Below the pieces are notes generated by a model. That model saw only the letters and a list, made by a program, of their open reading frames with translations, ran no database searches and had not been told where the DNA came from. Below are positions 21,595 to 30,380 of a DNA stretch of 64,000 bases, piece after piece. How positions within the stretch are numbered: position 1 is the stretch's first letter; every line of letters starts with the position of its first letter. The DNA lies in the NCBI RefSeq assembly GCF_014191715.1, contig NZ_JACHWY010000001.1:124001-188000 (forward strand), written 5' to 3'. Source of the stretch: Litorivivens lipolytica. Lineage in GTDB: Bacteria > Pseudomonadota > Gammaproteobacteria > Pseudomonadales > Spongiibacteraceae. Made by a program: the position numbers and the translations under genes.

Positions 21595-21861
21595 ATGAAT
21601 GTAGAAGCAATGCTCAAGGCGATGACGCCGGAAGTTCACGCCGCCCTCAAACGTGCCGTCGAAATCGGCAAGTGGCCCGATGGTCGCGCACTCACCGACG
21701 AGCAAAAAGCGGTGTGTATGGAAGCGGTCATTACCTACGATCTGCACAATCTCAGTGAAGAAGAGCGGGTGGGCTACATTGACCGTGGCAGCAAGGCCGA
21801 AGGGGAGTTGTGCGACGACGAGCCGCCGGAGACCAGCATTCTTAAGTGGAAGGATCAGTAA
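21595..21861 (+). CDS. DUF1315 (YeaC-like) protein
   Basis: A small acidic protein of 88 residues, function unknown. It opens MNVEAMLKAMTPEVHAALKRAVEIGKWPDG, the YeaC/DUF1315 pattern, and contains a QKAVCMEAVITYD segment. Its stop overlaps the start of the DUF2797 gene by one base (TAATG), so the two are probably co-translated. The pair lies between rhomboid and pepN, as in Pseudomonas. Confidence 0.85.
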   Translation: MNVEAMLKAMTPEVHAALKRAVEIGKWPDGRALTDEQKAVCMEAVITYDLHNLSEEERVGYIDRGSKAEGELCDDEPPETSILKWKDQ

Positions 21862-22691
21862 TGGCGGTACTGGCAAGCGGTAATGTCCAGAAAATGCGCA
21901 CCGAATTGGTGGATGGGCTCGCCCACTACCGGATGCCCTTGGGTGAGTCGGAAGTTGAACTGAATAGTCGCATCGGCAGCCACCTCAAAATTGAATTTGA
22001 AGGCCAGATCAATTGCGTGCACTGCGACCGCAAAACCAAGAAGAGCTTTAATCAGGGCTACTGCTACCCCTGTTTCCAGCGCCTTGCCCAGTGTGACAGC
22101 TGCATTATGAGTCCGGAAAAGTGCCACTATTTTGAAGGCACCTGCCGCGAGCCGGAGTGGGGCGAAACCCACTGCATGATCGATCACATTGTCTATCTGT
22201 CGAATACCTCCACCGCCAAAGTGGGTATCACCCGCAATACTCAGATACCCACGCGCTGGATTGATCAGGGTGCGGTGCAGGCCCTGCCCATTTTCCGGGT
22301 CAGCAACCGCTTGCAATCGGGCTTGGTGGAAAGCCTGTTCAAAAACCATATTGCCGACAAAACCAGTTGGCAGGCCATGCTCAAGAACAACCCAGAGTCG
22401 CTCGATCTGCACGCCGAGCGCGACCGCCTTGCCGAAGAATGTGCGGATGATATTGCCCACCTGCGCGAGCGCTTTGGTGATGATGCGATTGAGCTATTGA
22501 ATGCAGAAGATGTGCATATCACCTTCCCGGTCGAGGTTTACCCGACTAAAGTGAAGGCCTTCAATCTCGACAAACTGCCCACAGCCGAAGGCACTTTGCT
22601 GGGTATTAAAGGTCAGTATCTGATGTTCGATACCGGCGTGATCAATATTCGCAAATACGGCGGTTATCATCTGACGATTTCCGGCGAGTAG
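21861..22691 (+). CDS. DUF2797 family protein
   Basis: 276 residues, function unknown. A cysteine-rich central part (CVHCDRKTKKSFNQGYCYPC, then CDSC and further Cys/His up to about residue 105) should bind zinc. It is followed by a region with IVYLSNTSTAKVGITR, which resembles the first strands of GIY-YIG-like folds. The start is ATG 21861 with AAGGA upstream; the longer frame from GTG 21846 overlaps the upstream gene without support. Confidence 0.82.
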   Translation: MAVLASGNVQKMRTELVDGLAHYRMPLGESEVELNSRIGSHLKIEFEGQINCVHCDRKTKKSFNQGYCYPCFQRLAQCDSCIMSPEKCHYFEGTCREPEWGETHCMIDHIVYLSNTSTAKVGITRNTQIPTRWIDQGAVQALPIFRVSNRLQSGLVESLFKNHIADKTSWQAMLKNNPESLDLHAERDRLAEECADDIAHLRERFGDDAIELLNAEDVHITFPVEVYPTKVKAFNLDKLPTAEGTLLGIKGQYLMFDTGVINIRKYGGYHLTISGE

Positions 22692-22765
22692 CGCCGCGTT
22701 TTTGGTCTGTTTGTTTTAGTTTGTTTCAGCTTGTTTGAACGAAAGCATGTTTCGGAGTAACTGAT

Positions 22766-25429
22766 ATGCGCGATGCCCAGGCCACGACTATCTACCTGAA
22801 AGACTATCAGGTGCCTGATTTTCTGATTGATCGCACGGCCCTGCATTTCGAAATTTTTGATTCGCACACACTGGTGCACTCCACGCTGGCGATGCGGCGC
22901 AATCCGGCCGCGAAAAATGCCAGCGCACCGCTGGTACTGGATGGCTGTGAGCTGGAACTGGAAGCACTGTCGATTGACGATCAGGCCGTGACTGAGAGCG
23001 GTTATGAAAGCGCTGGTGAAAGCCTGACCATCCATACCGTACCGGACAGTTTCACCCTGCGCTGCACCACGCGGATCTACCCCCAGAACAATACTTCGCT
23101 GGAAGGCCTCTACAAATCCAGCACCATGTACTGCACCCAGTGCGAGGCCGAAGGGTTTCGCAAGATCACCTACTTTCTAGATCGCCCGGATGTCATGTCG
23201 GTGTACACCGTTACCGTTGATGCCGACAGCAAGCGCTGTCCGGTGCTGCTGTCCAACGGCAATCTGGTCAGCACCGAAACCCTGGAAGGCGGTCGCCACC
23301 GGGCCGTGTGGGAAGACCCCCACAAAAAACCTGCCTACCTGTTCGCTTTAGTTGCGGGTGACTTGGAGCGGGTCAGCGATACCTTTACTACCATGAATGG
23401 TCGCAAGGTGGATTTGCATATTTATGTTGAGGAGAAAGACCTCGACAAGTGTGATCACGCGATGCTCTCCCTGAAAAACGCCATGACCTGGGACGAAGAG
23501 GTCTATGGCCGCGAATACGATCTGGATATTTTCAATATCGTTGCGGTCGATGATTTCAATATGGGGGCGATGGAAAACAAGAGCCTCAATATCTTCAATA
23601 CCTCCTGTGTACTGGCTAGCCCGGGAACAACCACCGACGCAGGTTTTCAGCGCGTGGAAGGGGTGGTCGCCCACGAGTATTTTCATAACTGGTCGGGTAA
23701 CCGCGTGACTTGCCGCGACTGGTTCCAGCTCAGTTTGAAAGAAGGCTTTACTGTGTTCCGCGATGCCGAGTTTTCCGCGGATATGGGATCGCGCGTGGTC
23801 AAACGGGTTGAAGACGTCGGCCTGTTGCGCACTGCCCAGTTTGCCGAAGATGCGGGCCCAATGGCCCACCCGGTGCGCCCGGATTCCTACATGGAAATCT
23901 CCAACTTCTATACCGTCACCATTTATGAAAAAGGTGCGGAAGTGGTGCGGATGATCCACACCCTGTTGGGGCCGGAACTGTTCCGCAAGGGCAGCGATCT
24001 CTACTTTGATCGTTTCGACGGTCAAGCCGTTACCTGCGAAGACTTTGTGAAAGCCATGGAAGACGCCAGCGGTATGGATCTGGGCCAATTCCGCTTGTGG
24101 TATTCACAGGCCGGTACGCCGCAGGTTGACGCGCGTGGCGAGTACGATGCCGAGGCCAACACCTACACCTTGACCTTTAAGCAAAGCTGCCCGAAAACCC
24201 CCGGCCAGCCGCAGAAAGAACCCTTTCATATCCCCATTGCGATGGGCCTGTTGGGCGATGCCGGTGCTTTGCGCCTGGAGCTCAAAGGCGAAGCACCCAA
24301 CCCGGATACCGCCGACAACACCCACACAGTGCTCCACCTGAAACAGGCCGAGCAACAGTTTGTGTTTGAAAATGTGCCCGAAAAACCCGTGCCGAGCTTG
24401 CTGCGCGGATTTTCTGCCCCGGTAAAACTGCAGTTCGATTACTCGCGTGATGAACTGCTGTTCTTGATGCAGCACGACGATGACGGCTTTAACCGCTGGG
24501 AAGCTGCCCAGCAGTTAGGTGTGCTGGCGTTGAAAGAATTGGTGGCTGCGCACCAGAACAACGAAGTGCGCGCACTGGATGAGCGGCTGATTACCGCTGG
24601 ACGCAACCTGTTGAATGACGACAGTCTTGATCTGGCCATGGTCGCGTTGATGCTGACCTTGCCAACCGAGGCCTACATGGCCGAAGTGATGCAGCCGGTT
24701 GATGTGCTGTCGATTCACGCAGCTCGGATGCAAGCGCGTTTGGAACTGGCGACTGCCCTTAAAGAAGAGTTTACGAACACCTATCGCACCTTGAGTCGCC
24801 GTCAGGGCGACTACCAACCCAGCGCAGAGCAGATCGCCCAGCGCAGCCTGAAAAACCTGTGTCTGCAATACCTGATGCTGTTGAACGACGAGCACAGTCT
24901 GCAGGTGTGCATGGAGCAGCTCGATACCTCAGACAACATGACCGATCGCATTGCCGCGCTGGTGGCGCTGGTGAACAGCGAGCACGAGCCGCAAAAAGCG
25001 CTCGCCTTGCAGAAGTTCTATCAGGATTGGCAGCATGAGCCGCTGGTGATTAACCAGTGGTTCCAGATTCAAGCCACCAGTCATTTGCCCGGCACCCTCA
25101 AGCGCGTGCAGGAATTGCTTAACCACCCGGCCTTTGAAATTCGCAACCCGAACAAGGTGCGCGCGGTGATCGGTGCTTTCTGTGGCCAGAACGCGGTGAA
25201 CTTCCATCAGACCGATGGCGCCGGTTATCGCTTTTTGGCGGATCGGGTGATCGAGTTGAATACCCTCAACCCGCAGATTGCCTCACGCCTTTTGGGGCCG
25301 CTGTCCAAGTGGCGCAAATACCTGCCGGAGCAACAGGCCTTGATGAAAGCGGAACTTGAGCGCATTGCCGCTGAACCCAAGCTGTCGCGGGATGTGTTCG
25401 AGGTCGTGTCTAAATCCCTAGCTGACTGA
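22766..25429 (+). CDS. pepN: aminopeptidase N
   Basis: A broad-specificity M1 zinc aminopeptidase of the cytoplasm. 887 residues. The exopeptidase motif GAMEN (NMGAMENKSLN) is present. The zinc site HEYFH begins at His303, with the third ligand Glu in LKEGFTVFRD. A C-terminal alpha-helical domain follows, as in E. coli PepN. Start ATG 22766 with GGAG upstream. Its stop lies two bases before the end of the convergent lipoprotein gene. Confidence 0.97.
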   Translation: MRDAQATTIYLKDYQVPDFLIDRTALHFEIFDSHTLVHSTLAMRRNPAAKNASAPLVLDGCELELEALSIDDQAVTESGYESAGESLTIHTVPDSFTLRCTTRIYPQNNTSLEGLYKSSTMYCTQCEAEGFRKITYFLDRPDVMSVYTVTVDADSKRCPVLLSNGNLVSTETLEGGRHRAVWEDPHKKPAYLFALVAGDLERVSDTFTTMNGRKVDLHIYVEEKDLDKCDHAMLSLKNAMTWDEEVYGREYDLDIFNIVAVDDFNMGAMENKSLNIFNTSCVLASPGTTTDAGFQRVEGVVAHEYFHNWSGNRVTCRDWFQLSLKEGFTVFRDAEFSADMGSRVVKRVEDVGLLRTAQFAEDAGPMAHPVRPDSYMEISNFYTVTIYEKGAEVVRMIHTLLGPELFRKGSDLYFDRFDGQAVTCEDFVKAMEDASGMDLGQFRLWYSQAGTPQVDARGEYDAEANTYTLTFKQSCPKTPGQPQKEPFHIPIAMGLLGDAGALRLELKGEAPNPDTADNTHTVLHLKQAEQQFVFENVPEKPVPSLLRGFSAPVKLQFDYSRDELLFLMQHDDDGFNRWEAAQQLGVLALKELVAAHQNNEVRALDERLITAGRNLLNDDSLDLAMVALMLTLPTEAYMAEVMQPVDVLSIHAARMQARLELATALKEEFTNTYRTLSRRQGDYQPSAEQIAQRSLKNLCLQYLMLLNDEHSLQVCMEQLDTSDNMTDRIAALVALVNSEHEPQKALALQKFYQDWQHEPLVINQWFQIQATSHLPGTLKRVQELLNHPAFEIRNPNKVRAVIGAFCGQNAVNFHQTDGAGYRFLADRVIELNTLNPQIASRLLGPLSKWRKYLPEQQALMKAELERIAAEPKLSRDVFEVVSKSLAD

Positions 25430-25431
25430 GC

Positions 25432-26424
25432 TTAGCGCTGCAGCGTCAGGTAGGAATCAAAGTGGTGAATGGCCGTGCCGCTGTAGGCACGGTATTCGCG
25501 CAAGGCGGCATCCACCTCCACCAATGTGGCTTCCATCTGCTGACTGCCTTCCTCGCAGAAGGTAATCCAGGTGGGCTCAATGCAGAGTGTTTCCACGCCC
25601 ACCACCATCGGCCGGTTCTGGCTTGACGCATAACTCAGTTCATTGCGGGCGTCGTTGATAATGCGTTGGGTTTCATCCCGGTAGTCCATCAGGACAATGC
25701 CGTCAGTGGCATCCACCACCAGTTCATGCAGGGGGCGTGCGCGGCCTTCATAAAAGATGCCGTGCTCGTCATACCACACCGGAATATCCGCCCACAGGTC
25801 ATAGCCATAACCATTGGCCCGGGCGCGGGCGTCGCTCAGCAACTTCACAAAGCTACTCGCCAAGGTCTGGCGTTCGCTGTCCCATTCCGGCAGCAGGTAG
25901 GGCTCCACATCCAGATGAATGGCGGCAATAGTGAGTTCCGGGTAGCGCTCGGCAAAATCCGCCACCCGATCAATCCAGCTCATTACATGGTGGTGATTGT
26001 CCGGCAGCGCCCAATCAGGCTGGCCAAACAGGAGTTCTACCGCAATTGCCTGTTGTTCCGCCCGCTGGAAAAACGCCGCCAGCGCGGCCTGCTCATAACG
26101 CAGGGCTTCTGAGGCCTCGAGATACAAGCTATTCAGTGACTTCTCTTTAGCGAAGGCGAACAGCGCATCCTGCCGCTCCGTGTTCAGCACCACTTGAGAA
26201 CCCCAGACCCATAGCGCGCGAATACCCTCATCGGGCGCCGGCGTGGGCGATTCGCGCTCCTCACTGGCTGAGCAGTCGGTGCAGGGCTCAGTTGGCCCAC
26301 TGGCCAGCGGAATCGGCTCCAGCGGGGCAACAGGATCAGAGCCACCAGTGGAATTGCAGGCCGCGAGCCAAAGCGTCAGGCTTAAAGCGGGTATGAGGGC
26401 GATAAATCGGGGCATTGTGAACAT
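25432..26424 (-). CDS. unrecognised lipoprotein with TIM-barrel-like pattern
   Basis: 330 residues with a lipoprotein signal (lipobox LAAC) and a short Pro/Ser/Glu-rich linker to about residue 65. The rest reads like a glycoside-hydrolase-type (alpha/beta)8 barrel: GIRALWVWG, a repeated strand-helix pattern, IAAIHLDVEPYLLPEW with acidic residues at a strand end, LWADIPVWYDE, IVLMDYRD and VVGVETL. The acidic residues at strand ends suggest an active site, but no specific family was assigned. A second start lies three codons in (MPRF). The gene is convergent with pepN. Confidence 0.6.
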   Translation of the reverse strand: MFTMPRFIALIPALSLTLWLAACNSTGGSDPVAPLEPIPLASGPTEPCTDCSASEERESPTPAPDEGIRALWVWGSQVVLNTERQDALFAFAKEKSLNSLYLEASEALRYEQAALAAFFQRAEQQAIAVELLFGQPDWALPDNHHHVMSWIDRVADFAERYPELTIAAIHLDVEPYLLPEWDSERQTLASSFVKLLSDARARANGYGYDLWADIPVWYDEHGIFYEGRARPLHELVVDATDGIVLMDYRDETQRIINDARNELSYASSQNRPMVVGVETLCIEPTWITFCEEGSQQMEATLVEVDAALREYRAYSGTAIHHFDSYLTLQR

Positions 26425-26461
26425 TCCATGTAACTTCGGGGCTGATCTTGTTATGGCAGGA

Positions 26462-26483
26462 GTTGACCACAGCCCAAGTCAAC
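26462..26483. promoter_or_regulatory. inverted repeat upstream of the aldehyde dehydrogenase
   Basis: GTTGAC (26462-26467), a 10-base gap, then GTCAAC (26478-26483), a perfect dyad in the 196-base gap between divergent genes. It overlaps a TTGACC that could be a -35 box. A possible operator; no regulator identified. Confidence 0.3.
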
Positions 26484-26620
26484 TCGATATAGGCACTCGT
26501 CCTCATGTAGTCGAGCAACGACAGGGCCCAATTCTAACATTTCGGACATTTTTCAGGCAGCGAGTAGGCGTATACTCGAAGGCTAATAACTATTAGTTGC
26601 TGACAGGAAGGGAGGGCGTA

Positions 26621-28165
26621 ATGTCTATCTATCAACCCATTGAGAAAGCCGGAGAAGCACGCCGGGTATACCAGTTGACCAGCCCGGTCACCATGGAACC
26701 CATTGGTGAGCTGGTTTGTGCCAGTACTGATGACGTAAAAGAAGCGGTGGCCAAGGCTCGCAAGGCCCAGACCGCTTGGGGTGAAATGCCCTTTGCTGCC
26801 CGCGCCAAAATCATCCAAAAAGCGGTGCAGGTCATTTTGCAACGTCAGGATGAAATCATTGATACCGTCATCAAGGAAACCGGCAAGGCGCCCGCCGATG
26901 CACTGGCGATGGAGATTTTCTCCGTGGTTGACGCAATGACTTACTATGCCAAGCACGCCAAAAAATTCCTGGCCACCGAAAAGCGGAAAGTACCGGGTAT
27001 TGTCGGCCTCGCCAAGAAAATGAAGATCGTCTACAAGCCGCTGGGCGTTGTGGGCGTGATTGTGCCCTGGAATGGCCCCTTCGTTCTCGCCGCCAACCCG
27101 GCCGTGCAGGCGCTGATGGCAGGCAATGCGGTGGTGCTCAAAGGCTCAGAAGTCACGCCGTATTCCACCAAAATCCTTGAAGATATCTACCGCGAAGCGG
27201 GTCTGCCCGATGGCGTGCTGCAAGTGCTGATGGGTGACGGTCAGACCGGGGCTGATCTGGTTGAAGCCGGGGTCGACAAAATCTCCTTCACCGGTAGCGT
27301 GAATACCGGCCGCAAGGTGGCCGAATCCTGCGCCCGTCAACTGATTCCTGTAACGCTGGAACTGGGCGGTAAAGACGCCATGATCGTTTGCGCGGATGCC
27401 AATCTGGACCGGGCTGCCGATGGCGCTCTGGTCGGCTCCTGCATGAACACCGGTCACTACTGTTGCGGTACTGAGCGTATTTACGTCGTGGAAAGCGTCT
27501 ATGACCAGTTTGTTTCTCTCGTGGTTGAAAAAGCTAAGGCTCTGAAACAAGGCGCAGAGCATGGAGGCGACGAAGATGTAGGTGCCGTTTTCTGGGACAA
27601 GCAGATGACCATCATCGAAAGCCACGTGGAAGACGCCAAAGCCAAAGGCGCCAAGATACTGGTTGGTGGTAGCCGCAATAGCGAGCAGAAAGGGCTGTAC
27701 TACCTGCCTACAGTCATTACCGACGTGACACACGACATGACCATCATGCGCGACGAAACCTTCGGCCCGATTATCTGCATCCAGAAAGTGCGGGATGAAA
27801 ACGAAGCCCTCCGTCTAGCGAATGACAGCGAGTTTGGTTTGAACGGCAACGTTTGGACCGCTGACCTCGATAAAGGCTTTAACCTGGCCCGCCGTATCGA
27901 TACCGGCGGTGTGAGCGTGAACGACATGGCCATGACCTACGGTGTACCTGCAGCCCCCTTCGGCGGCCGCAAGCACAGTGGGGTAGGGCAGGTGAACAGC
28001 GTCACCGGCATTCGCGGTTACTGTTTCGCCCAGCCCATTCTGTTGGATAAGGGCAAAGGCAAACTGCAGAGCGGTTATCCCTATACCGCGAAGAACGTGG
28101 AAGGCATGAAGAAATTTATCAACTTCCTGTGGGGCAAAACCCGTTTGGGGCATTGGTTGTCATAA
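26621..28165 (+). CDS. NAD(P)-dependent aldehyde dehydrogenase
   Basis: 514 residues. Oxidises an aldehyde to the acid. The cofactor-binding region (VIVPWNGPFVLAANP, SFTGSVNTGRKVAE), the general-base Glu in ELGGKDAMIV and the nucleophilic Cys in NTGHYCCGTERI are all present. The final block KHSGVGQVNSVTGIRGYC is also intact. ATG 26621 has GGGAGG at good distance; the frame from 26597 has no such signal. Substrate cannot be fixed from sequence. It is followed by a strong terminator and then the integron integrase. Confidence 0.92.
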   Translation: MSIYQPIEKAGEARRVYQLTSPVTMEPIGELVCASTDDVKEAVAKARKAQTAWGEMPFAARAKIIQKAVQVILQRQDEIIDTVIKETGKAPADALAMEIFSVVDAMTYYAKHAKKFLATEKRKVPGIVGLAKKMKIVYKPLGVVGVIVPWNGPFVLAANPAVQALMAGNAVVLKGSEVTPYSTKILEDIYREAGLPDGVLQVLMGDGQTGADLVEAGVDKISFTGSVNTGRKVAESCARQLIPVTLELGGKDAMIVCADANLDRAADGALVGSCMNTGHYCCGTERIYVVESVYDQFVSLVVEKAKALKQGAEHGGDEDVGAVFWDKQMTIIESHVEDAKAKGAKILVGGSRNSEQKGLYYLPTVITDVTHDMTIMRDETFGPIICIQKVRDENEALRLANDSEFGLNGNVWTADLDKGFNLARRIDTGGVSVNDMAMTYGVPAAPFGGRKHSGVGQVNSVTGIRGYCFAQPILLDKGKGKLQSGYPYTAKNVEGMKKFINFLWGKTRLGHWLS

Positions 28166-28201
28166 ACCTGCAATTGCATAACCCCTAGCACCACCTTGAA
28201 T

Positions 28202-28226
28202 AAGCCCGCTCAGCGGGCTTTTTTAT
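28202..28226 (+). terminator. Rho-independent terminator after the aldehyde dehydrogenase
   Basis: AAGCCCGCT, a tiny loop, AGCGGGCTT, then a T tract. It separates the backbone from the integron and also faces the end of intI. Confidence 0.85.
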
Positions 28227-28241
28227 TCTGAGCCGATGGCT

Positions 28242-29216
28242 TTAATCGAATACCGTAAGATCACTTAATGGGCTCAGTACCGCACGACCGCCGCGATTGA
28301 GAACATGGGTATAAATTTCTGTGGTGCGCACATCACTGTGGCCCAATTGCTCCTGCACAGTTCGAATATCGGCTCCGCGCTCAAGCAGATGGGTAGCGAA
28401 ACTGTGTCGCAGCGAATGACAGCTCGCAGGCTTTTGAATGCCAGCCAATTGAACGCCGCGCTTTACGGCTCGCTGCAAACCTTTCTCATGCATATGGTGT
28501 CGCCGCACCTTAAATGAACGCGGATCAATACTGCGTTTTGACATTGGAAATAGATACTGCCACCCAAATTCGTATGGCGCGCTAGGGTATTTGCGCTCCA
28601 AAGCAAAGGGCAGATAAACCCCATCCCAATCTTCGGCCGCTTTGTCCTGCTCCCAGAATAATCGAGCCTGCGCGATCTGATGCTTAAGCGATGCTACACA
28701 GCTGTCGGCTAGCGTTGTAACTCGCTGTTTGCCACCCTTGGCCTCTCGCACCGTGATAGAAAGCCGCTCTAGGTCGATATCCTTAATCCGCAGCCGACAA
28801 ACCTCCATCAGGCGTAAACCTGAGCCATACATTAACTCTGCACAGAGTCGATGAGGGTGCTCCAGCTGCCGCAGTAAATTACTAACTTCTGCGCGGGAAA
28901 GTACCACAGGCAGCTTTCGCTCTTTCCGAGCTCTGGAAAAGTCGGGAATCTGCAGGTTTTCTCGTTCTAGTACCCGCTTGTACAAATACATCAAGGCGTT
29001 CAGAGCCGTTTTCTGTGTTGAGGGGGTGACATTGCGTTGAACAGCCAGATACTCAAGAAACTGGACAATCGCTGTCTCGTCCAGATTCTTGGGGTGCTCC
29101 ATTTTGTGGAAACGGATGTAATAGACGATCCAATATAGGTAAGTCTGCTCTGTGCGCTTTGCGTAGTTCCGAGCACGCATATGCTGACGGACTGATTCCA
29201 GAAAAGCTGAGGCCAT
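28242..29216 (-). CDS. intI: integron integrase (tyrosine recombinase)
   Basis: Catalyses insertion and excision of gene cassettes between attI and attC. 324 residues. The catalytic set is complete at IntI1-like spacing: Arg135, Lys160, His267, Arg270, His293 and Tyr302 (GSGLRLMEV, CHSLRHSFATHL, LGHSDVRTTEIYTH). The extra segment that separates IntI from XerC/XerD is present at about residues 200-232 (YLPFALERKYP...FGWQYLFP). The gene points away from its cassettes, the classic layout. Expression is probably LexA-repressed (box at 29233-29248). The protein looks functional. Confidence 0.97.
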   Translation of the reverse strand: MASAFLESVRQHMRARNYAKRTEQTYLYWIVYYIRFHKMEHPKNLDETAIVQFLEYLAVQRNVTPSTQKTALNALMYLYKRVLERENLQIPDFSRARKERKLPVVLSRAEVSNLLRQLEHPHRLCAELMYGSGLRLMEVCRLRIKDIDLERLSITVREAKGGKQRVTTLADSCVASLKHQIAQARLFWEQDKAAEDWDGVYLPFALERKYPSAPYEFGWQYLFPMSKRSIDPRSFKVRRHHMHEKGLQRAVKRGVQLAGIQKPASCHSLRHSFATHLLERGADIRTVQEQLGHSDVRTTEIYTHVLNRGGRAVLSPLSDLTVFD

Positions 29217-29232
29217 CGCAAATTCCCTTTTG

Positions 29233-29248
29233 CTGTATGGATGAACAG
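29233..29248 (-). promoter_or_regulatory. LexA box in front of intI
   Basis: CTGT-ATGGATGA-ACAG, a perfect match to CTGT-N8-ACAG, 17 bases upstream of the intI start codon. LexA control of integron integrases is established in other integrons; here it implies SOS induction of cassette shuffling. Confidence 0.9.
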
Positions 29249-29290
29249 TTGGTCATAGATTGCACGAGACTAGAACGGATGGCAAGACAA

Positions 29291-29318
29291 TTGCACTATT
29301 TCTCCATCGCGGTAGAAT
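29291..29318 (+). promoter_or_regulatory. candidate cassette promoter Pc
   Basis: TTGCAC (29291-29296), a 16-base spacer and TAGAAT (29313-29318), reading into the first cassette. It has a weak -35 and a good -10. TTGGTC at 29249 with TAGAAC at 29271 is a poorer alternative. Confidence 0.4.
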
Positions 29319-29379
29319 CCAATAAAAAGAAAAATAAAATAGCGTCAGGGAGATAGCGTGTTGCAAAGCCTCAATTCCA

Positions 29380-29443
29380 TCGGGATAGTTCGCACGAAGT
29401 CCCGTTATATCGCCCCTCCTTGCCATCTATTTAGCTGTTATGT
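29380..29443 (+). other. attI: attI recombination site (left limit approximate)
   Basis: The insertion point is GTTATGT at 29437-29443, upstream of intI and immediately before cassette 1. The sequence before it has no attC-type inverted repeat, as expected for attI. The left limit is set by the usual size of attI sites, not by a visible motif. Confidence 0.6.
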
Positions 29444-29458
29444 GTTGCGGATGTGACT

Positions 29459-29854
29459 ATGGATCACTGTCAATTTCATTGCTCTGAATGCGGCGAAACC
29501 AGCGACTTGCAGCCAGAAGAAAATGGCGCAATATTTTGTCCGCTCTGTGGTGGTACTAAGGGAAAGTTGGATGTGGGGTTTTCTTTCGGCGTCGCTGCTC
29601 AAATGGACTCTGTGCGGGTCGTGGGGAAAAACGATTCACTACCCAGCAAGAAAAAGCGAAGACTTGAGTACAGGCGGGAGCATTCTTTAACGGTATCCAC
29701 GGGAAGAATGAGTATTCTCGAACGCTTGATTGATAAAGAAAATGACATCTATCGAGAGAAAATAATAGATAAGGAAAGCGGAGAGATCATTCATTCTGAT
29801 GAAGAGCCGTTAACGGATCATACTGGTCATGGTTCTGCAAAGAAAAACACATAA
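29459..29854 (+). CDS. cassette 1: zinc-ribbon hypothetical protein
   Basis: About 131 residues, not recognised. The N terminus has two CxxC pairs (CSEC near residue 9, CPLC near residue 28) forming a zinc ribbon. The middle and C-terminal parts are charged and probably partly disordered, ending in a GHGSAKKNT tail. ATG 29459 is used; a GTG two codons earlier is possible. The stop TAA is the TAA of the attC inverse core ACATAAC. As the first cassette it should be the one best expressed from Pc. Confidence 0.65.
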   Translation: MDHCQFHCSECGETSDLQPEENGAIFCPLCGGTKGKLDVGFSFGVAAQMDSVRVVGKNDSLPSKKKRRLEYRREHSLTVSTGRMSILERLIDKENDIYREKIIDKESGEIIHSDEEPLTDHTGHGSAKKNT

Positions 29855-29932
29855 CAAGGCCAATCACCGCGACGTATTTTTCGTTGCGCCTGCGGCTCCA
29901 CAAAAAATACGCGCGTGTTGGCGGCGTTAGGC
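29849..29932 (+). repeat. attC: attC of cassette 1 (family A)
   Basis: From ACATAAC to core GTTAGGC. The inner arms GACGTATTTTT/AAAAATACGCGCGTG-type pair around a GCGCCTGCGGC centre. Nearly identical to the attC sites of cassettes 2, 5 and 12. Confidence 0.93.
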
Positions 29933-29954
29933 ATCAAAACATCTGGAGATCGTT

Positions 29955-30164
29955 ATGGCTGCTCGGGATAGATATTCATATGGAGTGGAATGCCCAAAAT
30001 GTCACCAAAAAGGGATATTTCATGTATCAGAAAACGACTATCCGTTCATGAAACGATTAGACAGAACCGTTGATCGTATTGAAGGAGAGTTCTCGGCTTC
30101 AGTAGATCGAGACAGTAAAGTTCAGGCATTGTGTAAGAATTGCAACGAGGCATTCTCCGGCTAA
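29955..30164 (+). CDS. cassette 2, first gene: small zinc-ribbon protein
   Basis: 69 residues, not recognised. Two CxxC pairs (CPKC about residue 13, CKNC about residue 62) bracket a basic and acidic middle, giving a zinc-ribbon-like outline. ATG 29955 has GGAG-like sequence upstream (CTGGAGATCGTT). It ends at a TAA inside GGCTAAC, which looks like an inverse core but has no matching core. A second zinc-ribbon gene follows 30 bases later in the same cassette. Confidence 0.6.
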   Translation: MAARDRYSYGVECPKCHQKGIFHVSENDYPFMKRLDRTVDRIEGEFSASVDRDSKVQALCKNCNEAFSG

Positions 30165-30194
30165 CGTGTGTAAATAATTATTAGGAGCATAGCT

Positions 30195-30377
30195 ATGGGG
30201 TGGAACTACGAAACTTCCTGTGAAAAATGCGGCGCTAAAGTCCGGATTGTTGAGCGCCCAATGGGGGTTCCCGGGGGCAAAGATAAAGAACAAGCATATT
30301 GCCCCAAATGTCATGCTCTCGTTGCAGAGCATATGACCGACGGATTCATTGACGCGCAGTTAATCCCCGAAGATTAA
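30195..30377 (+). CDS. cassette 2, second gene: small zinc-ribbon protein
   Basis: 60 residues. CEKC near residue 9 and CPKC near residue 37 define a zinc ribbon, and the C terminus is acidic. AGGAG at 30183-30187 sits eight bases before ATG 30195, a strong ribosome-binding site. It shares cassette 2 with another zinc-ribbon gene, unusual because most cassettes carry one gene. Function unknown. Confidence 0.62.
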   Translation: MGWNYETSCEKCGAKVRIVERPMGVPGGKDKEQAYCPKCHALVAEHMTDGFIDAQLIPED

Positions 30378-30380
30378 AAT

